This document shows, piece by piece, positions 32,637 to 40,850 of a stretch of 57,105 nt of DNA. Positions within the stretch are counted from its first letter, which is position 1. Each line of letters opens with the position of its first letter. Below the pieces are notes generated by a model. That model saw nothing but the letters and a program-made list of their open reading frames with translations, had not been told where the DNA came from and searched no databases. Both the position numbers and the translations under genes were made by a program. Source of the DNA: CAZAYP01 sp964489425 [NCBI: uncultured Verrucomicrobiota bacterium] (GTDB lineage: Bacteria; Verrucomicrobiota; Kiritimatiellia; RZYC01); the NCBI GenBank assembly GCA_964489425.1, contig CAZAYP010000003.1, forward strand, positions 43,046-100,150, given 5' to 3'.

Positions 32637-35309
32637 TTACGGCACGTACGCGCGCAGGCGGAACATCACGTTGCTGTAGCCGGCCGGCAGCACAAACTCC
32701 ACGGCGCCGTCCGCCGCGTTGGTGACGGTTTCCAGCGGCTGCCAGTCAAACTCCGGACCGACCGGCCGGCCCGCTTCCAGGATGTAAGCCCGCCCGCCAT
32801 CCGCCACCGGACCCGTGAGCGCGGGAACCCCGCCGGCCCACGCGATCGTCGCCGCCAGGTACGACAGGCCGTTGGTGGGATCCGTGCCGGCCACCTGCTC
32901 CTGCCAGTTGAACATCAGGTCGCCGTCCAGGTCGGCGTTGCGCACCGCGCCGGTGACACTGCCGAAATAGCGCAGTTCCCAGTCGTTGGGCAGGCCATCG
33001 CCATCGTCGTCCGCCACACCCGCGTCCGAGATCCGGCCGCCCACCAACAGGTCATCCATGCGCCAGGTTCCGCTGGCGCTGCTGGCGCCTTGGCCGTAGA
33101 CCCGGAGGGTCACCGTGCCGGTCGTGGCGGCCAGGGACGCAAGCGAGATCACGTTCGTGGCGAAGTTCTGGTGGGCGGCGCCGCTGGCCAGGTCGGCCGC
33201 ATAGTTGTCCAGGCTGGAGCGCAAGCGCCAGGTCAGGGGCCCGGTGGCCGAGGCGCGGTCCACGAACTGGAGGTTGCGGAGCTGGACCTGGTGCCCGTTG
33301 CTCACGGTCAACCCGACGGTGAAGTAGGCGGTGTATCCGGTGCCGGTCCACCCCGTATCCGAGATCGCCTGCCCGCTGGCGCCCCCTGCGCTGCTGTAAG
33401 TGCCATCGGCCGTGGTAACCCGGCTGGCGTTGATCCACGGGCCGGTGTAGGCCGCAATATTAGTGAACGAGACGTCCGCGGCGTCAAACGTGTACTGCGC
33501 CAGCACCAGGTCCTGCGTGCCCGGCGAGACCACCAGGCTGACGGTCTCCTGGTCCGCGCCGTCGTCGTCCGTGACCCGGAACGTAGCCGCAAACACGCCG
33601 GCAGCGGCGGGCGTCCAGGTGAACGTGCCGGTGGCGCTGTGCGCCGTGAACAGGGCGCCGGCCGGGGCGTTGCTCATGGTGAGCGACACGGCATCCCCCT
33701 CGGTCGGCAGGGCCTGGACCGTGAAGGTCATGGGCTCGCCCGCCTGGCCGGCCTGGGACCCGATCGGCAGCAGGACCGGCGGGGTGGCATTGGTTTCCCA
33801 GATCAATGCGACCCATTCCGGGTGGTCGATGAACGGGTTGCGGTTGAACTGGTAGAGGCGAAACGCCTTTTCGTTGCGGTTGCTCTCGGCCAGGCCCGGC
33901 GGATCCGCCGCGTGCCAGGCCAGGAGCGTGGGCAGCGCGCCCATTTTACCCAGCGCCTCGTTGGTGGGGACGGCGACCAGTTCCAGCGGCAGGGTATCCA
34001 CGTCGGAGCCGTCGTAGCGGACTTCCATGTAGAACAGCGCGCGGGCGATGTCCCCTTTCACCGCGGCGGGCGGTTCCCAGGAATCGCTGTCGCGGCTGGT
34101 TTCGGGCGCGTTGGTGACTGCCGGGGCAAGGTAGCCGGGATCCCCGGGCTGGCTTTCATCAAAATAGAGGTTGCCGCGGGTGGCGTTGACGACCTTATCG
34201 GCGGCGAACAGGTTGTGGGCGTCGTTTTCATCCGGGCCGCTGTCGCCCAACCCGCGCGAGGTGGGCCAGCAGTGCTCCTTGTTCCAGCCGCCGTCCGCGT
34301 TGTAGAGCGACTTGGCCATGGGGATGCGGCGGTACAGCAGCATCACGCAGTTGGTATCGGCCAGGTCCGTGTCCAAGTCGCGCATGGCGCGGTCTTCTTC
34401 GATGTCCGTCATCTGGTGGTGGCCGGAGCTGATGATGTCGTGCAGCGCGTCGCGCAGTTCCGTGCCGGTCTTGCCCTCGGCGCGGTAATAGTAGCCGACA
34501 TCGCCCTCCACCGTGATCGCCACGGTCTGGCGGTTGGTGCCGTCCTTGTCGGCAGCGGCCAGGACCACGGCATGCTGGCCGGTGCGCGCCAGGCCCGGCG
34601 TCCAGGCCAACGTGCTCTGCACCGGCGAGGCGCCCGTGGCACCGCCGAACACCGCGCCGTCCGGCAGGGTCTCGGCCCACAGCCGCACCGGGTCGCCGTC
34701 TGGCTCCGTGGCGCTGGCGGTGAAGGTCAGCAGGTTGCTGTACGACACGATATAGTTGGTCGTGGCCGGGGTGAGCACCAACTGTGGCGGCCGCGGATCC
34801 GCGCCACCGGCGTAGGCGGTCCAGGCGATGTTGTCCACGCTCACCTGGCCGGCGGCGGTGTCGTGTTGCACCAGGCTCAAGGTGAAGTTCCCGGCCTGCT
34901 GGATGGTGATATCGCCCGTGGAATACACGTTGGTGCGGATGTTGCCGGTCACGGTCTGGATGACCACGCCGTTGATCAGCACGTCCAGGCTGGCCGCCGA
35001 CGTGAACAGCGGCATGTAGTTGAACGACAGGGTCCCGCAGCCGCCGGTCAGGACCCCGGAGGTGACGCTGGCCGCCGGGTTGGCGCCCTTGTTCAGCGCC
35101 GGGCTGGGCGCGATAATCGGCTTGTCGCCCCGGCAAGAGACGTAGGCCCACGTGGACCCGTCACGCCCGGCGAACGAACCCGACGCGTAGGAGGTCCCGG
35201 AATAGGAGAAATTGGCAAAATCCTCCAAACCGGCCCAAGCCGTTCCGGCTGGCCCCAAGGCCCAAACCAACACCCCCGCGCTGATGGCGCGCAAAAATCT
35301 GATTTTCAT
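32637..35309 (-). CDS. Secreted modular endonuclease I
   Basis: 890 residues. Signal peptide 1-26 (ending GTAWA). Residues about 27-165 form a beta-rich domain; an Ig-like segment follows (PQLVLTPATTNYIVSYSNLLTFTASATEPDGD). The nuclease domain (about 270-480) matches the endonuclease I family: YYYRAEGKTGTELRDALHDIIS, GGWNKEHCWPTSRGLGDSG, DAHNLFAADKVVNATRGNLYFDE and ARALFYMEVRYDG. After it come another Ig-like domain, a DUF-type lectin-like beta domain and a DDDGDGLPNDWELRYFG segment typical of secreted proteins in the PVC group. Probably degrades DNA or RNA outside the cell for nutrient use, fitting the nucleoside-catabolism genes. The ATG overlaps the stop of the upstream gene (TAATG), giving translational coupling. 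Confidence 0.88.
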   Translation of the reverse strand: MKIRFLRAISAGVLVWALGPAGTAWAGLEDFANFSYSGTSYASGSFAGRDGSTWAYVSCRGDKPIIAPSPALNKGANPAASVTSGVLTGGCGTLSFNYMPLFTSAASLDVLINGVVIQTVTGNIRTNVYSTGDITIQQAGNFTLSLVQHDTAAGQVSVDNIAWTAYAGGADPRPPQLVLTPATTNYIVSYSNLLTFTASATEPDGDPVRLWAETLPDGAVFGGATGASPVQSTLAWTPGLARTGQHAVVLAAADKDGTNRQTVAITVEGDVGYYYRAEGKTGTELRDALHDIISSGHHQMTDIEEDRAMRDLDTDLADTNCVMLLYRRIPMAKSLYNADGGWNKEHCWPTSRGLGDSGPDENDAHNLFAADKVVNATRGNLYFDESQPGDPGYLAPAVTNAPETSRDSDSWEPPAAVKGDIARALFYMEVRYDGSDVDTLPLELVAVPTNEALGKMGALPTLLAWHAADPPGLAESNRNEKAFRLYQFNRNPFIDHPEWVALIWETNATPPVLLPIGSQAGQAGEPMTFTVQALPTEGDAVSLTMSNAPAGALFTAHSATGTFTWTPAAAGVFAATFRVTDDDGADQETVSLVVSPGTQDLVLAQYTFDAADVSFTNIAAYTGPWINASRVTTADGTYSSAGGASGQAISDTGWTGTGYTAYFTVGLTVSNGHQVQLRNLQFVDRASATGPLTWRLRSSLDNYAADLASGAAHQNFATNVISLASLAATTGTVTLRVYGQGASSASGTWRMDDLLVGGRISDAGVADDDGDGLPNDWELRYFGSVTGAVRNADLDGDLMFNWQEQVAGTDPTNGLSYLAATIAWAGGVPALTGPVADGGRAYILEAGRPVGPEFDWQPLETVTNAADGAVEFVLPAGYSNVMFRLRAYVP

Positions 35310-36643
35310 TACTGACCTTCATAGTACCCCGGGGGCCGGGTTTTGGAAACCCCGCTGGCTCTAGGACGGCTGGCGGGCGCTTCGAGGGTCCGGACCATAC
35401 GTTCCAAGGTTGCGATGGGCGGCAAGCCCATGCGTTGGCGCCACTCGGGCGACGGATCCTGGCGCATGTACCGCTCCCACGTGGCGCGGGCCTCATCCGC
35501 GGCGGCGCGAGACTCTGGCAAGCGCCCCTGGCGCTCCTCCTCAACGCTTTTCCGCAGCCCAGCTTCGATCTGCGCCAGTACCAGCGGCCGGTACCCCTGT
35601 CGCGCCGGGTCCTGCACCAGCCGCGCGGCATCTTCGTCCGCCCAATGGCTTCCCTGCGCCCAGTCCGGATGCAGCCTGACGAGTTCGGCATATATATCCC
35701 GGGCCGCCTGGTCATCCCCGTACAGCCCCGCGAGGACCAGCGCATCCGCCAGGAATTCCACCTGGACCGTGGGCGTTGCGACCGCCGATTCACGCAACCA
35801 AGCCCGGGCGGCCGGGATCAGTTGCGGATTGGGGAGCAGGATGAAATCGCCGCGGGATTCATCTTCGTAAAGCCGCCCCTGGAAAACGAGATCGCGCAGG
35901 GCCTGGTCGATGATCCGGTCCAAGGCGGCACGGTCGTACCCCTCGGCCAGCGCGCGGCCGCGCCAGGCCCAGTACAAGGCGTGCGCGGCTGCCAGCCGCC
36001 AGTCCAGCGGGCCGAACCGCTGCTCGAGTTCGCCCACCGTGGCCGGATCAAGGGTATGCGCCAGGTCGTGCAGGCCGGGCTCCGCAGCGCCGCCGACCAC
36101 CTCGGCCGCCCAGGCGCGCTGGTAGTCTTCGTGGAACAGGTCGGCATCGGAACTGATCTTGTGCAGGAACAACCACGCCAGCTCCAGGTAAAGGCGCGGC
36201 TCCATCGGGCAAACCCGGAGCCCCTGCCCGCCCAGCAGATCGAGTCCGTGGCGCACCCAGCGCCAGCGGTCGGCGGCGGCCGGGCACTGGGCGCTGAGGT
36301 TATAGGCCAGGTTCCACGCCTGGTAGCCCCAGACATCGGGGTTACGCGCATCCAGCTGTGTGATCCACTGCGCGAGCTGCGCCATTTCCGCCATGCGGCC
36401 TTCCTCCTCCAGGCGGTCGGCGCGTAACCACAGGAAATCCGCCAGCAGGCCGCGGAAGGGGCCCAAGGCCACGGCCAGGGCCTGCAGTCGCGCCGGCGCC
36501 GCGGTGAGCCGGACCGCGGGCGTGCCGACCAGTTCCAGCCGCCGGCGGGCAGTCGCCTCGCGCAGCCCGCCGGCCGCCAGCAGCAGCGCGCAGGCCGGCA
36601 GCAGCCAGATCATTGCCCGGCCCCTGGTCATGTTTTCGTTCAT
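35309..36643 (-). CDS. Membrane-anchored protein of unknown function, coupled to the endonuclease gene
   Basis: 444 residues from ATG 36643; a TTG at 36652 and an ATG at 36631 are alternatives and none has a clear Shine-Dalgarno. One N-terminal membrane segment (AMIWLLPACALLLAAGGL) is followed by a mostly helical domain rich in Trp, Leu and Ala with TPR-like helix pairs: LGPFRGLLADFLWLRADRLEEEGRMAEMAQLAQWITQLDARNPDVWGYQAWNLAYNLSAQ. A second helix-rich part ends in a basic, Pro-rich tail. I recognise no named family. Its coupling to the secreted endonuclease hints at a role in export or the envelope, but that is weak. Confidence 0.7.
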   Translation of the reverse strand: MNENMTRGRAMIWLLPACALLLAAGGLREATARRRLELVGTPAVRLTAAPARLQALAVALGPFRGLLADFLWLRADRLEEEGRMAEMAQLAQWITQLDARNPDVWGYQAWNLAYNLSAQCPAAADRWRWVRHGLDLLGGQGLRVCPMEPRLYLELAWLFLHKISSDADLFHEDYQRAWAAEVVGGAAEPGLHDLAHTLDPATVGELEQRFGPLDWRLAAAHALYWAWRGRALAEGYDRAALDRIIDQALRDLVFQGRLYEDESRGDFILLPNPQLIPAARAWLRESAVATPTVQVEFLADALVLAGLYGDDQAARDIYAELVRLHPDWAQGSHWADEDAARLVQDPARQGYRPLVLAQIEAGLRKSVEEERQGRLPESRAAADEARATWERYMRQDPSPEWRQRMGLPPIATLERMVRTLEAPASRPRASGVSKTRPPGYYEGQ

Positions 36644-36732
36644 GATCGACAAATCTTGAATCCCGCAACGGATATTGTTATGAATACCCCCGCATTGTGC
36701 AAGAATCTTAACCCAGTGCCGGGGACCAACGG

Positions 36733-37896
36733 ATGAAAGTAGTGTGCGCCGCCAGCGTGTTGCAGGGTGCCGAAGCGTTTGCGCACCTGGGCGAGGTCGC
36801 CGTGCTGCCAGACGGCGCCATTGGCCCGGCCGACGTGGCCGCGGCCGACGCGCTCATTGTCCGGTCCAAGACCCCGGTGACCCGCGCGCTGCTGGAAGGC
36901 AGCCGGGTACAGTTCGTGGGCACGGCCACCTCGGGGTATGACCACCTCGACGTGCCCTACCTGGAGCAGGCCGGCATCGCCTGGGCATACGCCGCGGGCA
37001 GCAACGCCAACAGCGTGGCCGAGTACGTGGTGGCGGCGCTTTTGCACCTGGCCCGGCGGCACAACCTCAAGCTGGCCGGCCGGACCCTGGGCGTGGTGGG
37101 CGTGGGCCACATCGGCCGGCGCGTGGCCGAACTGGCCGAACTCCTCGGCATGCGGGTCTTGCGCAACGATCCGCCGCTCAGCCGCGGCGACGACGACCCG
37201 GTCTACCGGCCCTTGGGGGACATCCTGCCGGCCGCCGACATCATCACGTTCCACGTGCCCCTGACCCAGGACGGCCCCTGCCCCACCCGGCACCTGGCGG
37301 ATTACAACTTTTTTGCCCGGCTCAAGCCCGGCGGGATCCTGATCAATGCCGCGCGCGGGCCGGTGGTACAGGAGGAAGCGCTGCTGCTCGCCCTGGAGCG
37401 CGACGCCGTGGCGCACGCCGTGCTGGACACCTGGGAGCACGAGCCGCGGGTTGCGCCGCGCCTGCTGGAGTCCGTAGACCTTGCCACGCCCCACATTGCC
37501 GGCTATTCCCTCGATGGCAAGCTGAATGGAACCGTGGCCGCGTACCACCAGGCCTGCAACTTCTTCGAGATTGAACCGGCGTGGCAACCGGCCCCGCTGC
37601 CGCTGCCGGCCGGCCCGGTGGTTGATCTGGCGGCCCGGGGCCGGGAATCGGAAGAGGTGCTCCAGCACCTCGTGCGCCGGGCCTATGATATCCGGGCCGA
37701 CAACGACGCCTTGCGCGCCGCCATGGATCGGCCCAGCGGCACCCCGGATATGGCGTTCAACCGCTTGCGCGAGCAGTATCCCGCCCGGCGCGAGTTCCCG
37801 GCCATCACCGTGCGGCTGGCGGATGGCGACGGGCGCCTGGAGCGCATGATTGCCGGCCTGGGGTTCCGGTTGCTCCCGGCATCGACGGCCAGCTAA
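36733..37896 (+). CDS. pdxB: Erythronate-4-phosphate dehydrogenase
   Basis: 387 residues. D-2-hydroxyacid dehydrogenase fold with the PdxB-specific C-terminal extension. VRSKTPVTRALLEGSRVQFVGTATSGYDHLDV, NANSVAEYVVAALL, the NAD-binding GVVGVGHIGRRVAEL, HVPLTQDGPCPTRHLAD, LINAARGPVV, AVLDTWEHEPRV and ATPHIAGYSLDGKLNGT (catalytic His) are all visible. It oxidises 4-phospho-D-erythronate in the DXP-dependent route to vitamin B6. It is a stand-alone gene, divergent from the membrane-anchored protein gene. Confidence 0.93.
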   Translation: MKVVCAASVLQGAEAFAHLGEVAVLPDGAIGPADVAAADALIVRSKTPVTRALLEGSRVQFVGTATSGYDHLDVPYLEQAGIAWAYAAGSNANSVAEYVVAALLHLARRHNLKLAGRTLGVVGVGHIGRRVAELAELLGMRVLRNDPPLSRGDDDPVYRPLGDILPAADIITFHVPLTQDGPCPTRHLADYNFFARLKPGGILINAARGPVVQEEALLLALERDAVAHAVLDTWEHEPRVAPRLLESVDLATPHIAGYSLDGKLNGTVAAYHQACNFFEIEPAWQPAPLPLPAGPVVDLAARGRESEEVLQHLVRRAYDIRADNDALRAAMDRPSGTPDMAFNRLREQYPARREFPAITVRLADGDGRLERMIAGLGFRLLPASTAS

Positions 37897-37964
37897 ACTA
37901 CAGTGGCCCAAAAGCCGATACTACGGGATACAAGGTCAGCGGATAAAAAATCAGCGGCCAAGGA

Positions 37965-37992
37965 TTGACTTTGAAGGAAAAAATGGCATGAT
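37965..37992 (+). promoter_or_regulatory. Putative promoter upstream of the small protein / DciA genes
   Basis: TTGACT (37965-37970) and CATGAT (37987-37992) with a 16-bp spacer, about 32 bases before the ATG at 38024. Weak -10; inferred by eye. Confidence 0.3.
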
Positions 37993-38023
37993 GGTACGCT
38001 GTCGAAGTTAACGACAGGTGGAT

Positions 38024-38227
38024 ATGAGCACGGGCAACTATGGCGGCGCCGGGCAATCAGACTCGGATGATTGGGTCAAGAACACCCTCCTTTTCCGCGA
38101 GTGGAACGCGATCAAGAACGAGATTCTCGCCCACAAGTGGTACGAAAGCGAGAAGGCCGGCCACGACATCGGCTGGGAACGCGCTTCCACAGACTGGCTT
38201 GTCCGGTACGGCCGGCGGAACAAATAA
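38024..38227 (+). CDS. Small conserved-looking hypothetical protein
   Basis: 67 residues from ATG 38024 (AGG five bases upstream; an in-frame GTG at 38018 is possible). Composition is that of a real soluble protein: DDWVKNTLLFREWNAIKN, then YESEKAGHDIGWERASTDWLVRYG. The ESEKAGHDIG..RA..DW pattern resembles short proteins of unknown function that I recall from other anaerobes, but I cannot name the family. The next gene begins 39 bp downstream on the same strand. Confidence 0.65.
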   Translation: MSTGNYGGAGQSDSDDWVKNTLLFREWNAIKNEILAHKWYESEKAGHDIGWERASTDWLVRYGRRNK

Positions 38228-38266
38228 TCCCCGCACCTTGCACGCGGCCCAAGCGCCGCATTTTTT

Positions 38267-38659
38267 ATGCCCACCCCGTCGCATGACCCATGGGAAACCA
38301 AGCGCCTCCCCAGATTTAATCGCGATGCCCTGCCGCCGCCCCGGCCGTTCCGGGCCAAGGACATGGCCGCCACCATCGGCAACGTCATGCGCACGCTGGA
38401 AGTGGACGACTGCAGCGCGGTCAGCGACTTGCGCCGCGAGTGGCCCAAGGTGCTGGGCGCCACCCTGGCCCGGCAATCCCGCCCCGGCCCCCTGAGCAAC
38501 GCCCAACTGATCGTCTATGTCAGCAACAGCAGCTGGCTCTACGAGATGAGCCGCTTCGGCAAGGCCGACATCCTGGCCAAGCTGCAGCAGCGGTTCGGGG
38601 CGCAGCAAATCCGCGACCTCCGCTTCCAGCTCGACCCGGATCCGCCACGCAACGCGTGA
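38267..38659 (+). CDS. DUF721 / DciA-like protein
   Basis: 130 residues. The DUF721 core is visible: ATIGNVMRTLEVDDCSAVSDLRREWPKVLGATLARQSRPGPLSNAQLIVYVSNSSWLYEMSRFGKADILAKLQQRFGAQQIRDLRF. DciA proteins of this family bring the replicative helicase to the origin in bacteria lacking DnaC/DnaI. That role is inferred from the family; there is no replication gene next to it. No other plausible start is better supported. Confidence 0.82.
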   Translation: MPTPSHDPWETKRLPRFNRDALPPPRPFRAKDMAATIGNVMRTLEVDDCSAVSDLRREWPKVLGATLARQSRPGPLSNAQLIVYVSNSSWLYEMSRFGKADILAKLQQRFGAQQIRDLRFQLDPDPPRNA

Positions 38660-38694
38660 CGCGGTCACGCCCCCCCCCCGCCAGGGGGAATGGC

Positions 38695-39042
38695 TCAATG
38701 GCCGTGCAGGTACTTGATCACCTGGACGGTTTCCACCGTCACCAGGCCGCCGCAGTGCGCGGCCTCGAAGAGCTCGTGGAGCACGGGCAGGAACCGGTTG
38801 ATCTTCTCTTCCTCGTCGGCAATTTCCACGATGACGGGCAGGTCCATGGACAAGTCCAGGAACTTGGCCTGGCGGATGTGGCTGGTGGGGCCAAAGCCCA
38901 TGATCCCGCGCCAGGCGGTGGCCCCGGCCAACTCCATGCGCCGGGCCTCGCGCACAATCGCCTCGAACAGCGGGGTGTGCTTCAGCTTGTCGGTCTCGCC
39001 CAGGAAAATCCGCAGCAGTTTTGCCTCGCCCTTCAACTCCAT
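38695..39042 (-). CDS. DUF190 protein (fluoride-channel-associated)
   Basis: 115 residues. KLLRIFLGETDKLKHTPLFEAIVREARRMELAGATAWRGIMGFGP, then LSMDLPVIVEIADEEEKINRFLPVLHELFEAAHCGGLVTVETVQVIKY: a clear DUF190 protein of the PII-like ferredoxin fold. Genes of this family are commonly next to crcB, and a regulatory role on the channel is proposed. Here it overlaps the end of crcB by ten bases, so the two are coupled. Confidence 0.88.
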   Translation of the reverse strand: MELKGEAKLLRIFLGETDKLKHTPLFEAIVREARRMELAGATAWRGIMGFGPTSHIRQAKFLDLSMDLPVIVEIADEEEKINRFLPVLHELFEAAHCGGLVTVETVQVIKYLHGH

Positions 39043-39443
39043 AGCCCACCTCCCAGCCGGATTAGGATCCTTACCGCCACGATGCCGGCCACGAACGCCA
39101 GCATGGAAATAAAAAACGAACCGGCCGCATACAGGCCGGCGTGCAGGTACTCGCTGTCACGCAGCATCTGGCCGGTCTCGTAGATCATGGACGACATGGT
39201 CGTCAGCCCGCCGCAGAACCCGGTGGCCACGGCCAGGCGCACGGCCGGGGAGATCGACCCAGACCGTTCCGCAAGGCCGGTGATGATCCCGATGATCAGG
39301 CACCCCAGGATGTTGGCCGCCAGCGTGCCCAGCGGCCACACGAACGCGATCCGCTGCGCCGCAACGGCCAGCCCGTAGCGCGTGAGCGAACCGACAAACC
39401 CGCCCCCGCCCACCAGCAGGGATATGACCCATGGATTGGTCAT
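39033..39443 (-). CDS. crcB: Fluoride ion channel CrcB/Fluc
   Basis: 136 residues with four membrane segments, the usual Fluc size. GGGGFVGSLTRYGLAV, WPLGTLAANILGCLIIGIITGL and ATGFCGGLTTMSSMIYETGQML carry the conserved Arg, Asn and GGLTT(F/M)S motifs; here the usual phenylalanine after GGLTT is Met. It exports fluoride as a dual-topology dimer. I looked at the leader (39444-39557) for a fluoride riboswitch and saw no GGxGAUGG-type fold. Divergent from argC. Confidence 0.92.
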   Translation of the reverse strand: MTNPWVISLLVGGGGFVGSLTRYGLAVAAQRIAFVWPLGTLAANILGCLIIGIITGLAERSGSISPAVRLAVATGFCGGLTTMSSMIYETGQMLRDSEYLHAGLYAAGSFFISMLAFVAGIVAVRILIRLGGGLWS

Positions 39444-39499
39444 GCGCGGATGGCGCCCCCGCCCCAGCGGCCGGTGCCCGCCGCGGCCGGTTGTCCGGC

Positions 39500-39528
39500 T
39501 TGATCTTTGCCTGGCATGGCACTAAGTT
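39500..39528 (+). promoter_or_regulatory. Putative promoter for argC
   Basis: TTGATC (39500-39505) and TAAGTT (39523-39528) with a 17-bp spacer, in the divergent crcB/argC gap. Moderate match, judged by eye. Confidence 0.35.
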
Positions 39529-39557
39529 AATGGGCTTTGATTTCACAGGAAAGGAAA

Positions 39558-40622
39558 ATGATCATGATCAAGGTGAACGTAGTCGGCGCGGGCGGGTACG
39601 GCGGCGTGGGCATCACGGAGCTGCTGCTCCACCATCCCCTGGCGCGGCTCCATGCCCTGGTGGACATCCAGGACGCCGGTAAAAAAATCAGCGACCTGTA
39701 CCCGCACCTGGCGGGGTTCTGCGACCAGGAAATCCTGCCGCCGGATCACCCGCAGGCCCAGGAACCGGTGGACGTGGTTTTCTTTGCCACGCCTGACGGC
39801 GTGGGCATGAAGCTGGCCGGCGGCGAGCTGGCGCGCGGGGCCAAGGTCATTGACTACAGCGGCGACTTCCGCTTCAACTCCGCCGAAGCCTACACGGATT
39901 ATGCCACGCGACTGGGCCGGGAACCCGCGCACGCCGCGCCGGACCTGCTGCCGCAGGCGGTGTACGGCCTGCCCGAGCTGCACCGCGACCGGCTGAACTC
40001 CCAGACCCGGCTCGTGGGCAACCCCGGATGCTTTGCCATCAGCTGCATCCTGGGCCTGGCGCCGGCCATGAAGCATGGGCTGGTGGACACGGCCAGCTTG
40101 ATCTGCGACTGCAAGACCGGCGTGTCCGGCGCCGGCAAGAAGCCCGCGCCGGGGTTCCACTACCCGGCCCGCTACGAGCAGATGAACTCGTACCGGCTCA
40201 CGGGTCACCAGCATGTCTGCGAGGTGGAGCGGGAGCTGGGCCGGCTGGCCGGGGCCGAGATCCGGGTGACGTTCACGCCGCAGGTGGTGCCGCTGTGCCG
40301 CGGGATCATGTCCTGCCTGTACGGCACCCTGGCGCGCAACCTGACCCCCGCCGAAGCGCTGGCCATCTACCGCGACTTTTACCGGGGCTCGCCGTTCGTC
40401 CGCCTCTATGACCGCCAGGCGGCTATCGGCACGGTCCACGTACGCGGCACGAACTTCTGCAACCTGCTGGTGGACGTGGACGAGCGCACGCGGCGCCTGC
40501 GGGTGGTGGCGCACATCGACAACCTGGTCAAGGGCCAGGCGGGCAACGCGCTGCAGAACATGAACCTGCTGTGCGGGTTCCCCGAAAACGCGGGCCTCGA
40601 CCGTCCAGGGCAGTACCCGTAA
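39558..40622 (+). CDS. argC: N-acetyl-gamma-glutamyl-phosphate reductase
   Basis: 354 residues from ATG 39558; ATG 39564 is an equal choice (GGAAAGGAAA serves both). It reduces N-acetylglutamyl-phosphate with NADPH in arginine synthesis. NADP loop VVGAGGYGGVGITELLLHHP, catalytic Cys in LVGNPGCFAISCILGLAP, then GVSGAGKKPAPGFHYPARYEQMNSYRLTGHQHVCEVERELG and HVRGTNFCNLLVDVDE. No other arginine-pathway gene is in the window. Confidence 0.93.
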   Translation: MIMIKVNVVGAGGYGGVGITELLLHHPLARLHALVDIQDAGKKISDLYPHLAGFCDQEILPPDHPQAQEPVDVVFFATPDGVGMKLAGGELARGAKVIDYSGDFRFNSAEAYTDYATRLGREPAHAAPDLLPQAVYGLPELHRDRLNSQTRLVGNPGCFAISCILGLAPAMKHGLVDTASLICDCKTGVSGAGKKPAPGFHYPARYEQMNSYRLTGHQHVCEVERELGRLAGAEIRVTFTPQVVPLCRGIMSCLYGTLARNLTPAEALAIYRDFYRGSPFVRLYDRQAAIGTVHVRGTNFCNLLVDVDERTRRLRVVAHIDNLVKGQAGNALQNMNLLCGFPENAGLDRPGQYP

Positions 40623-40679
40623 GCCGGGGCCGGCGGCGCGGCGGGCCTCCTATCATTTCCGCTTGAGAACAAGCCTACG

Positions 40680-40813
40680 AGCTCCCCTCCTTGCAAGGAG
40701 GGGTGGCCGCAGGCCGGGGTGGTTGTGGATGGTCCGCGCCCCGAGATCACAGTGATTGGAGCCCGGAACAACCGCCCCACCCTTCGGGTCCCCCCCGCCT
40801 TGAAAAGGCGGGG
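40680..40813. repeat. Folded palindromic intergenic element
   Basis: Between the argC stop and the convergent MCP gene. It has a perfect 20-bp palindrome CCCCTCCTTGCAAGGAGGGG at 40684-40703, a hairpin CCCCGCCTT-gaa-AAGGCGGGG at 40793-40813, and between them GGGGTGGTTG and CAACCGCCCC, which pair with one G.U. The whole can fold as one structure. The look is that of a dispersed REP/MITE-like repeat; it may also end transcription from both sides. Confidence 0.6.
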
Positions 40814-40850
40814 AGCCCAGATACGTAGCGGTCCTCATGCAAACGTGGTA

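Noticed and set aside
32487-35315. 942-codon plus-strand frame across the endonuclease gene
   Set aside because: Low-complexity Arg/Gly/Val/His peptide opposite a well-supported nuclease with signal peptide and catalytic motif.
39444-39557. Possible fluoride riboswitch ahead of crcB
   Set aside because: No GGxGAUGG-type pseudoknot elements on either strand of the leader.
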